Assembly: GCA_963971405.1 (NCBI GenBank) | Contig: OZ020489.1 | Span: 32,211,047-32,275,046, forward strand | Length of the DNA: 64,000 nt | Direction: 5' to 3' | Source: Psococerastis gibbosa | Taxonomy: Eukaryota > Arthropoda > Insecta > Psocodea > Psocidae | Part shown: piece by piece, positions 12,101-24,100 of the stretch | Numbering within the stretch: the first letter of the stretch is position 1 | How the letters are laid out: each line of letters begins with the position of its first letter | The notes under the pieces: generated by a model | The model's input: only the letters and a program-made list of their open reading frames with translations | The model's database searches: none | What the model was told of the DNA's origin: nothing | Position numbers and translations under genes: made by a program

Positions 12101-15100
12101 TTCTGTAACAATTACCGGTAATTAATTTACCTCCGAGGGGTTGCTGACACGACCCAAAAATACTGGTAGACTTGCAGTGTTGTGGTAAAAGAAAAATAGG
12201 AAAGGCTTGTCCACGACAATACGAAGGGGAGGAGGACCTCGCCGAAGAATAAAATGCACCTTGGATGCCATTATGCCTAACAACAGATAAATTACTTTTT
12301 AGCTACTTCTACGCTACGACAAAAATGTATACTGGAAAAGTTTGACCATTGCAGTAAACAGTCATACTTTTATGAAGATGGTACCCAAACAAGCAAATAT
12401 ACTACAACTCACACCTACAAGACAATAAGAGACTTGCAAGGTACCTTATTCTGGAAAGGTTACTCGGCCCCAAAACAGAGTAACATTAAGGGTCTTATAT
12501 TCAACGTAGAACAAGAAAGGCCTGTCCAGAGTGAGGGGTAGAGGTGACGGAGATGTTTCAAGCATATAGAAAGTAATAATTTCGTCTGGGAACAAAAGAA
12601 ATTGTATCACATGCAAGGGTTTGACACAAATTAAGGGCTACCTGCAATACAACTATAAAGGAAGCACCATTACAAAGTATTATTGTAATATTTGTTTTTG
12701 TTGGGCTGGTTAATTCCTCATAAAGTCTTAAATGTATTATAACTTAATTTAATTTAGCATATTTAACTTTAATTTTATACAATTTACCTGTATCATTTTA
12801 TGTATACTTGTCTTGTTGGAAAAATTGGAATAAATACATGTATGTATTTGATTTGATTGGATTATACGAGGCAGCTGACTAAACTATTATTTTTTTAAAA
12901 TTCATTTTACATTCAGTTAAAAAATACTTTGAATACAGCCATTTTTTTCACAGGAAGTATGCGCCAATTGTCTCGATATATCATACAACTTTTCCAGGCC
13001 GTGATGTTATGCGCGATAGTTTCAATCCAGCGCGCAATATAAATACCATAATTAGTACCTATACTAGTGCCTACTGTACACGTACGTACGTGTAATAAAA
13101 TAGACTAATAATACAAGTATGGTGTAGAAAATTCAGTTAAGCACGAAAGTTATACGTAATTAAAGCCGGCCGCCATACCAAGTTGAATCCAGCGGACCAG
13201 AGCAGGTTCAAAGATGCAGATAACTTGGTCGTGTGCACAGAGCCGGTAGGGAAACATGGTAGGACTTGCCCTGGTCACCTCCGAACTAATCGTGTGACTT
13301 CACTGTGTTTCCCGAGTGGTTCGGAATCCACTATAATCAGGAGGTCCACTGTCCTATGGGCCCACACCGTGGCCTGGGACTGTGTCCAACCATTCTACTA
13401 CTACACGTAATTAAGGAGTGTAAAGTACAGGGCCAGTGTAAAATGGTGTCAGCGTGCACAATGAACATGGGCGCCAGTCCTAGAGGCCAATTAAAGGGGG
13501 AAAGTATAGAAGAACTACAATAAATCGAAATACCAAAGAATTTGACAAATTTGAAAAATATGGGTTTATTAAATTAAAGCCTGATATGTGAAAAAAGTAG
13601 TACTGTTTATGGGCGGGAGAAAAGGGGTACGCGATTTCTTCTCAAACACGGGTGTCCACATGCCGACGCTGGTAAAGAAATAAACCATGAAGTATAAAGC
13701 ACAATAGTAATTTAATAAAATCTTAGTAGATGTAACGTATATTGATCAATTTTTGCAGTGTATACCTAGGCTTTACAATAAATTGATAAGCACTATATAA
13801 AAAATATTGGAAGTAAAGGTTTCTAAAACAAAATGTATATAAAACTGAGGCGAGGATGTAAAACTGTATGCGTGTACCTTAGGAGGGTAAGGCAAGACGG
13901 CCCATGAATAATATAACGCCAGATTGTTTATCCACGATAGAATACAAGAAAGGTTTGTCCAAAGAAATTGCCATGGGTAGACGAGGAGCCATGAAAGCAA
14001 CAGCCATTATTCCTAAAGACAAAAAACAAAATGAACGTCTGTCTGCAAAGGATAAACTTGATGCGACTACATGGAGGTAATAGAGATGGAGTAACATAAT
14101 ATTATAAAAAGGTACTACGAAATCCTCAATATAGTTTTGCGGAAAATGAGACAACCTTGAAGACTGAGTACATAGGCTACGCATTCCCACCGCATCGCTT
14201 ATTATATTAATGACGAAAATTACTGTAAAATATTGCAAACTATGAAAAGCGTACGGCACAGGACCAACAATTAATATTCAGATCACCAACAATTCGCTAT
14301 TGTGAGTTCGTAAGTGTGCAATTGAAACTGACAAATAAATATTATTTTATTGGAATCGGATCAAATACAGGTGCACAATATTCTTTCTTACCTTCGGAAA
14401 CCAGTATCTGTACTTTTTTCTTCATTAACTTTTCTTAACGAAAATGAACTGGACTTTTGGACGAAGCCAATAAGCAGGTAGTCTTTATAACCTATTCTAT
14501 GCAAGAAATTCCAATAACTGATGTCTCTCGCCAAAGAGGTAGGAAGTTTTCCGCAAATAAAATATTTCTGCGTAAGAAGACGAAACTAACGAATGCCCCT
14601 AAATGTATAGCATTTCTTTGCAATATTAACCTATTAAATATTGTAATTTTTGTTAAAAACATAAAAGACGAAAACAACACATACAAGATCCAGTTATTAA
14701 GATCTAGGTACAAAGTTGATAAGATGGGAACACACACATGCATACTGCTACAAAAAGTCTGGATTCCTTTAGTAAATGCACTAAAAAAGAATACATACAT
14801 ACATTTGATATTTCAGTTCTCCCAATTCAGGAGTCCATTACGATAAGCAAATAGGTTACCCACTCCATGACATACGAGTAGGTACATGCAGTACATACGT
14901 AAATACATTATATTAATATTAAGCATTAATCAATATTTTTTCTCCTTATAACTAAATTTTGAAAAATTAAAATTAAATTTATTTATTGTATACTAGAGCG
15001 CAGGACCACGCAGGCTGGCGCGATGTGGCAGAGCAGGCCAAGGAGTAAGTACGTAGGCTAAAAATGCAAGCTTTGCATTTTGCACCTGAAATATTTCGAC

Positions 15101-18100
15101 TCCAAAACACAATAAAGTTCATTTAACTGATTTTATAGAAGTGTCGTAAATCAGTCGCGTGAACAGCCTGGTTTTTCAGAAAGCCTGTATATGTTATGAT
15201 TTTTTCGCTGTACCTGTATTACGTATTATATTTTCAATAAATATTTTATTATTATTATTTATTATTATTATTTATTATTAAGACCATTATCTTATCTCTG
15301 GGGCTGTGTAATGTGGAATTAATCAAAATTTTGTTAACAACAATAAAACGGGGCATCATTTGTTTACAAAATATTTTGAAATCTCTGCTTTAAAAGGGTT
15401 TCTTTGCTCAGGAATAACTATCATGTTTAATTAGTTACATAGGTACTTCGGTACAACATTGGTTAGACTTAGAGTTAGGAGAAGTTGGACATTCAAGCGA
15501 GAAATAATTTTTTGAATTCTGGAGCGACCTGGTACATTTTTTCAATGACTGGTCAGAGGCGGCGTGGCTTCAGGTGGCCCCAGGATCTGAAAAATATTTT
15601 TGCCGAGCTCGAATATACCCCATCTGTCCTATGTAAAACTCGAGTTAGACTATCATTCAACAAAAAAATGAAAAAAAAAAAAAACTATAGATTATAGTTC
15701 ATCATGAACATCCATCTTTTCTTCGGCAACAGATCCAGGAAGGGTCCGAATCATTCCGGCGAAGAGAATGACACCAGACGCAATGATTGAGAAGAAGAAT
15801 GGACGATCGACGTCAATCACCAGCGGTTCTGCCACCATCAGCGATCGTTTCATTCTCACCTTCAAAGCTGCCAAACGAAAGAACCGTGCCAAAAATATCC
15901 TCGACATTAAAATTTTGTTAAGATTCTAATCCAATCACCGGTGTTAAAGGAAAAGTTCAAAACTTTGGAATTTAACGTTATGCTCCCCAAAATTGATGAT
16001 TTCCAGTTTGCAGATTCTTCCGATGGATTGTTAACAACTGTCCTTCGTACAACTACGCGATCTACGATATTAACAATCGCGCACTCCTTTGTAACAACTT
16101 CAGAAATTTATTTAGCAGTTTCTTTAACTATGTCAACCGACGAATGAGCGAAATCAACAACTCCTCAAAAACTGCTTTAAGTTTTATCACAATTTAGACA
16201 TTAGTGATTTATGCAGTGAGTTATGATGCTACTACCATAAAAGTTCTTTAGTCGAATTTCCGAAGCAACTTAATCGTTACAACTCTTACAGCCACGCACC
16301 GATCAATCAGTTAGTTACAACATAGTCTCCCAGCAGAATGTAACAAATTAATCAGTCCACACATTCACCACGCAGGTACAAGTATGCACAAGAAATAACA
16401 CATAGCAAGATACTATAAGATAATGTATGAAGCTGTTAATCAATCTATACATAAATCTGGTATCATGCATCGTCGGTTTTCTCGGAACCTATATATTGTA
16501 ACAACACAATTTGTTGCTTTACGTTTTCCGCAATTTTCAATGCCAGGTATACAGTACACACCATATACTATGTTTTATTGACGTGTAGAGACGATGGGAA
16601 GCATGTGGTCCTTGCCATAAAGCGAGTTTTGAACCAAATTTTGGAAAATTGACGTTCGTCGAAGTAGTTGATTTGAAAAATGTATAAGGACGTACAAAGC
16701 TACACTAATGGATTTTTAAATAGACATCTTTCGTATAGAAATCCGACATGTCTGCTATCCTCTGATTTTTCAGATTTACTGGAAGAAGCATTTGAAAATT
16801 TCTATACGAAAGACCTGCATTTTTATGGCCTTGGCTCGGTACTAACTGCAATGTAAGAGTCATTCAGCAAAGCAAAGCACAAATAAATCAGCTGAAACCA
16901 AAGCGCAAAAAAAAATTGTTCGCGTGACACAAATCTAGAAAGTATCAAAATCATTTTAGCTACTTCGCAAGTAAGGTGGTAGCGTGCTTGTACTTGTGCA
17001 AGTCTCTACACACCTTGCGATCGGAGACGTGTCGTAATTGGACACATATACCAACTAGGTTACTTAGTGAGGCGATTGAAGAGGTTAATCGGATGCATTT
17101 ATTAAAATTTTTGTACGCGATTAACTTTTTAGCAAAATATAAAAAATATATATATTTGAAAAAAAGCTTACCAGTAGCCGCGGCCGCTTCTGATCCCTCC
17201 TCATTGACTTCAATATAAGCCTTCTGGATGGCTTTGGAGACGTATAGGGGCACGTCGCAGATGCCACTTAGATCTGCCTTGTGCGCATCGAAAAGATCAG
17301 AAAGTCCCATCTTGAAAACAAAATCAACGGGATTAGTTTACAACGCAGTTCGGTGCCTTTGCCAAGCAACATCATTAATAATAATGTATTTTAATTGTAC
17401 AAAACAGAACATTGTGCCAATTTCATTGCACAAAAACAAATATAAAACACACAAAGACGTAGCCGAACGGGGAAAACCAAAAAGTGGTTGGAGATTCCCT
17501 CTCTATGCAGGATCACGAGCTGCACAATGGATGAGTTTGCCACGAAGGTGCGGTAGTGTTGCCTAATAAATCTCGTTGACTGCACTCACCTCCACTAGAT
17601 GGTCATTCAAGTCAATAGTCTCCTCTATTTTGAACCTGGGCATTTTTACCACCACTTCTCTTTTTGACATGTCGCCAATAAGACTTTGCAAACTGATATC
17701 TTTGAGTTTAGGTTCAATTTCTTTCAAACCTTCGATTTCATCGGGCACAATCACTATCATGCTCACGGCATCACCCTATAAAATGAAAGTGAAAAATAAA
17801 TATACCGTACAGTAGTTTACTATGGTGCATTACGAGCATAAAAAACTACATTGACATATATATATAAACCAAATACTAATGGCAATGTAACTAATATTTC
17901 CTAGCTATCATGATTGTAATAGAATAATAACGTGTTGAATGGTACTTTGTAGGGTGTATCCCGCACGCCTCTAAGAAGGCATGGGAGCCCTAATTGTATT
18001 TCAGTGTATGTTTGTATTTGATGAAACAAAGAATTTTATTATTATTATTATTATTACTTGGGGGCCCACGGGTTATTTGTATTATAAGGGTATAATTGTT

Positions 18101-21100
18101 AATTTATAAATATATTCCTTCGGCGCAGGGGAGTACCGGCCGAATAAGAAGAAGAAGAATTATTATACGGTATAAGCTTGAAATGCTGATATTTTTTTTT
18201 TCTCTTTTTCGTTGGTAGCTTCTGCTGAAAAAAATGCAATGTATGTAAACTAAAATAAGTTGGTTCAGTAGCCCTTCGGGGCTAAAGCTTGCCTAATATG
18301 TCATCAAATACAATAATGTCATTTCTTGAAAACTCCGTTAGATTATGACTCAATTAAACGATTTTTCATCAAAACTGTCGCAATATGCCGTCCATAAATC
18401 CAGTCCCAATATTCCTCTCAATGCAAGGCAGCCACATATACTGTAGATTGAAAAATCAATATTGCTATTGAAAAATAATTGATTGTGTACCAATTTTAAA
18501 GAAGCGTTCGAATGTTGCAAGAAAGGCTGAGGACTGAGGTTATGGCATACCTGGTACGGCAATTCAATGATCTGAGCCTTCAAGTTATCATTGCGGCCAA
18601 CGCGGAAAGACTTCTTAACATTCATGAATTCGACTTCTTTAGTTTCAGTTGCACTCAAATGGAAAACATCCTTCTTTGTCTCTTCAACAGGGAATTTATT
18701 GACCCAATTCCCCTTGAAATAAATAGCGTTCACAATGACAAGTTTGGTCAAGGCATTTATGGAGTCTGAAATGGAAAAAAAGTTGGTATAATTTAAAGAC
18801 AAATACTTTCCCAGTCCCGGTTTTACCCATTCTACAACCAAACTGTCAGCTGACTACAATTATTTTCTACGACTACTATTTGTACTATTTACTATTTGTA
18901 CTATTTACTATTTACTATTTACTATTTGTACTATTTCGTACTATTTGTTAAATAAACAATTTTTGTAATAGTCTAGCCTACTATTAGCCCAGGGTAGATA
19001 CCCTGAAAAATGGTGAGAAAAAAAATATTAAATTATAGTAGAATGAAACCCATTTGAAATGAAAGATAATATGACGGACATTAAAGGAAAAATAAATTCC
19101 GGGCGATCTGAGTTCGGGAGGCAGGTAGGGGTGGTTTTTAAGGGTGAAATACGGTACATCTTCATTTCCGACAAAACTACAAGTCCTTTGGAAAAACGTC
19201 AAATAGCAAAAAGGTAGATAATTCAAAGATGTAAAACTCTAGCGATTACACTTTTTTCACATAACCTCAAATTTTATTAGAAAAATGCCAAAAACCATGG
19301 TTTTGGTTTTTATTTTAAACTTTCACAAAAAAATCTATTTACGTGAAAATTGGGGAAAACCTACTTTTCTATGTTCTAAATACAGTGTAATTTTTTTGAC
19401 TTAAAATTTAATTTTTTCCAGCTAATTTTGACTATACATGGAAAAAGCGCCCTAATTTTCAATTGAAAAATCTCACGTCAAAATGTCGATTTTTTTTTAA
19501 ATTAGGTGAGCTTTTTGTTTTTTGAAATCTCAACTTTCCGATGGTATAAAGAACAATGTACACTACTGTGCAAAACATTCTTAAAAAATGCAAAAAACCA
19601 AATCGAAAAATGATGTCTTCAATATATAAAATATAATCCGGTCAATTTAGTCATCCAAAATTACAATAACTCGCATCTAATATTGTACTAAAATATCATT
19701 CGATTTTATTTTTTTAGGTTAGGTAACGTTAAACATTCTATTTAAGAACGAAAATATTACTATTTTTATTTTAGAGCTGATTGACACGGATATAAATATA
19801 GGGCTTAGATGAACTAAATTATTTTATTTTATTATTTAAAAAAAAAAAATAATAATAATAATAATATTAAATGGCTGGTCGAAAAGTATTTTACTCCTAT
19901 ATTTTCAAATATTCTCACCGGCCCCCCTGCTTGGAGCGGAAACATGTTTTCGTCTGTAGATCTAAAACTCTTTGTTGACAGTGCTTTAAAATGATAACAA
20001 AATCTACTATTTTGCACTTATATTTTCAATTTTTCCTCTGGCACCCTGCCGGATCTTGCTCGCAAAATCCTGAATCCAACCCTACTAGTGGAATAAGTGA
20101 GAAAGTTATGTAGGTCTATGGGAGAAGGGCGCAAATCTTGACCTAGTCAAAAAATTGTGTAAATACGGGCCTGAATAGTAAGGACTACATAATGGATAAG
20201 AATGGGCAAACTTGGACGGATTAAATAAATAATAAGGACTTTCTTTGTTTGTTCTATTACTAAGCCAACCTAGGGGAGTTAGGGCTATAGAACCCTCCCT
20301 TACACTCAACTAGGATGACCCGGGACCACCTGCTTTAAATGCCCTCCGAGGCATGGCCAGAAAAGGTAGCCAGTGTGGGACTCGAACCAACAACCTTTCG
20401 GGTGAAAGTCGGAGTCTGTACCAATGCTCTACAGGTCCTGATTACTGTCGAATCCTGGAATAATGTGGTTTCGTAATCATTAATACGCAGTTTTTTTTTT
20501 TTTTTTTACATAAAATACAAACCTTTCGAGATGAGTTCTTTAATTTTGTCTTTCGTTTGTTCGGCGACCCATCCATTTATCTTCTTGGCAGCATCTACGT
20601 TGTCAGAGAAATTGACTTGGTTAGGTTCGGCTTTGAATCCATTCATCAGTAATTTCTGTAGATATAAAATTAATTATTATCATAGGTACTTCTAGGATTG
20701 CTTCTATCGTTATATTGCTGTAGATAATGTGAGTTGTTTTTTTGTAGCCTAGTAGCCTGGATAAAAGCACTATAACTTACTCAAATAATGTAAGTAGGCT
20801 ACAGTTCCATCATCAGCTGCCCTGGCATGCCTTTTCTTTTTAAATAAATGGCTAATCGCATCCAAATAATATAATTAATATATCCAATTGACCTCTTCAG
20901 TCGCCCCTTAGTACCCATGTTGAGTTACGAAACGTCTCCGATCGCATGGCTTGCAGAGACTCGCACAAGTACAAGCATGCTACCACCTTGCCATCGAAGC
21001 CGATAGTTAACATGTGTAAATCTAAGCAAGACAACGTGTCCTATCTAAAGGCAAAAATATTCCTTCGTTAAGGCTTAGTGTTCAAAATGTTTTGTAAACA

Positions 21101-24100
21101 AGAAATTTTACTGATTTTTTGACGAAAATAATTTATTGCTCATTCCACAGATACAAAGATAACAAAGTGAACAGATAAAAAACTCATACAATTTTGTAGC
21201 AAAGTTGTAAATCTGTGAAGGAAATAGACAGCTTTCACAGAAAGCTCGTATATTTTAAGATTTTTTTTCATCTGTTCCCTTTTATATCTTTGTGGCTGTG
21301 GAACGAGCAATTAATTAATTTCGGTCAAAAAGTACGATAATTTCTTGTTTACAACACATTTTGAACACTCAGCCTTAAGTTTAAGCTTCCAAATTCTTAC
21401 TTATTACCCAGTTACGGTACCTAAAGCATACATTACTGTATAATTGTTGGTTCGGGCAGTCAACCTAATTTATCCATAGCCATACCTCGAAAATTATCTG
21501 CACTCCTTATCTAATCTCACCACAGTGTTTTTACTCTACCTTTGTGGTCCTTTCTCTTAGGCGCCGTTTGCTATCAGAAGTAGATAAGTTTAATACAGCG
21601 ACACAAAACTAACCAGGCAGCTTAGTTAAGCATCTCAATCAAACAATTCAATCAAACAAACAATCGTGACAGATTATAGACAAAATTAACTACTCGGAGA
21701 AAAGTAAATCCCTGTTTTCCCTACATCTCTTGCATTATTGAACCCATATTCAACAAACGGCTATACTGCACAGCTTATTTTATTCTTGTCAATTCTGGTA
21801 CTGTCGTCTGTCCAATATTATTCGAGAAGTTCTGTAGCCAAACTTACCACAAATTCTTTTTTCATAACAAACTGTTCGTCAGAAAATAGTGCGTTTGCAA
21901 TGTGTAGAGTCAAATTTGAATCCGATTTCGTGAGAGATCTCAATGCCGTCCCAAAAAGTTCAGCTGCCTTTTCTTTCGATTTGGGTAAAAATACGGAGCT
22001 CTTCAATTGCTCAGCTGTCCTGCCTTCAGCGCCTGCGTATACCATTGCGAGTGCGGCTTCAATGCTGATAGGCGAGAAGAATAAGTTTCCTGTAACAAAC
22101 AAGCAAATACAAATCTATGTAGTTTACTGTATATAAAAAACAATGTTGCTTTGATAAGTCGATAGTACTAGGTAGGTAGGTACGCAATTTTGTCAATTAT
22201 GACCATAGAATAAATATTTACTATTTATTAATATTTGACCAGACTTTTAGAGTGACCAAGACTCAATAGATGAACACTGAAGATCGATGTCACGGATGTT
22301 CAAAATTGTTATTCAAAATTTCGCTGCAAACTACCTACTACCGCATCTCTGATTTCCACCGTACCTTCCTCACTAGCTGCTAGCTTTCAACAAGATAGGA
22401 TAAATTCGATGCTAGCATCAAATCTCCTTTCTTCCCGTTACATCTTTACATAATAACTAAGTTGCCAAGGCCGTAGCCAGAAATTTGTATCGGGAGGGGT
22501 CCATCTGGTCACAGGAGGGGAGATAACCTCAATATATTTCAAACTCCATTCTATCTAGTATCCACTGCAAATATTTCGGGCGTAACTCTTAATAAAATCG
22601 AACAAACTCGGTGTTTCGTTCGTTTCAATTGCTGGCCCATCAGCAGCCTGATCGAGGCGATTATAATACCGCTATTTATTTAATCCCCTGGTATTAAAAA
22701 TTTAAACAAGATAATTTTATAATGGAAAGTGCTATTCAAAATTTGTTTGTTTACAGTTATAATCCTAGGGTATTTATTTAACCCCGGTGTTATAAACGCC
22801 TCGATCAGACTGCAGGTAGATCTATATTCGATGGGATTCTTTGAATTTACGATGGATGATTACATTTTTCCTTATGGTCGAATCCTGTTAGACTGTTCGT
22901 CATCCATACCTATCTCATCGTATTCAAACAATTTTTAAATTGTGTTTTGAATACTATCTCGTCATCACGTCATGGTCAGACGGACAGTAAGGTCGTGCTT
23001 GCTGTTGTATGTAGCTCATAATTGGAATAATGTTTCAGCCGCAGCCGATACCTAAGCCTGATAAGCAAATGCCAAGGTTAGCAGCCAATCCACAGGTATT
23101 CCTCATTTTTCATTTGCAGCAGCCAATCGCTATGGACATTATGAAAAATAACAAATTTATTTTTCAAAAAAATAGGAATTTAATTTTAGTCTTCAAGTCT
23201 ACAACTATACCTTATTAAGAGCTATTCAATGTTAACTTTCATAAAATATTTGACATGACTTTTATTATTATAGTCTATGTAGTTCAGACCAATTTCCGCC
23301 TTGACGACTGGAGCGTTCGTTGTTACAATTTTTAAAGGGTTGATACAAGTTTAGGTCAGAAGATGTAGAGTAGTGGTAATGACTTTGACTTTCGTCCAAC
23401 AAGTTGTTGGTTCGATTCCCACACTTACAGCCTTAACTCCGATAGGAGGAATCAGCAATAGAAAAACCTGAGGCATTGGTTTGGCCAGAGCACGACTTTT
23501 CTTTTCAGAGCAGCAGTCTCCAAGGTCCAAATTAGCATAATGGTCGCCAATCTTCGATAGAAGAGGCATTAAAAGAAGAAGAAGCAATAGAGCAACAAGT
23601 TTTATTTATTTATTCATAAGTTCCAAAGAGTTGTCACAACACCCAAAATGTTGGATATACCGTAGGTGACTTGAGAGATGTACCTACCTACAATCAGATT
23701 TGTACGCACGCGCAGATAAACGATTGGGCTAATTTCTTTATCGATTGATCGATAAGCGTAAAATACAGCAGCCTACTTCATATCAGAGCTTATAAAAATA
23801 ATAATCGTGAATTAAGAAAGTAACTATATACAAAACTCCGTCGTGAGGGGGGAAGCTGTGTTCAAACGAGCATACTGTACTTTCAATAACAACCTAGGCA
23901 TCTAACTTGATTACTGACTATGGTGACTAACACGTGAGTCAGTCAATAAATCCTATTGAATAAAATTGAAAAGCACTGGTGGCAACAAAGGACACGGGAA
24001 AACAGGGCAAGGTACAGCTTGGTTACACCGGCATATCTAACAAACAATTAAAGGCATTGAAAGGACTGTTTAAAAAGCCAGCATATGCCCTTGCGTAATA

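Larger units (their letters stand above)
18766..20522. other. Serpin intron 3
   Basis: Contains a TATTTAC/TATTTGTAC minisatellite at about 18870-18945, AT-rich sequence and a tRNA-derived SINE copy at 20235-20442. No exon was found. Confidence 0.55.
20656..21847. other. Serpin intron 2
   Basis: Holds a dispersed repeat copy (20880-20998) and a TTAA-bounded inverted-repeat element (21068-21378). Otherwise nothing. Confidence 0.55.

Noticed and set aside
13879..14259. Long minus-strand open frame as a separate 126-residue protein
   Set aside because: Only its last part (from 14012) is an exon, set by the acceptor and phase; the rest is intron.
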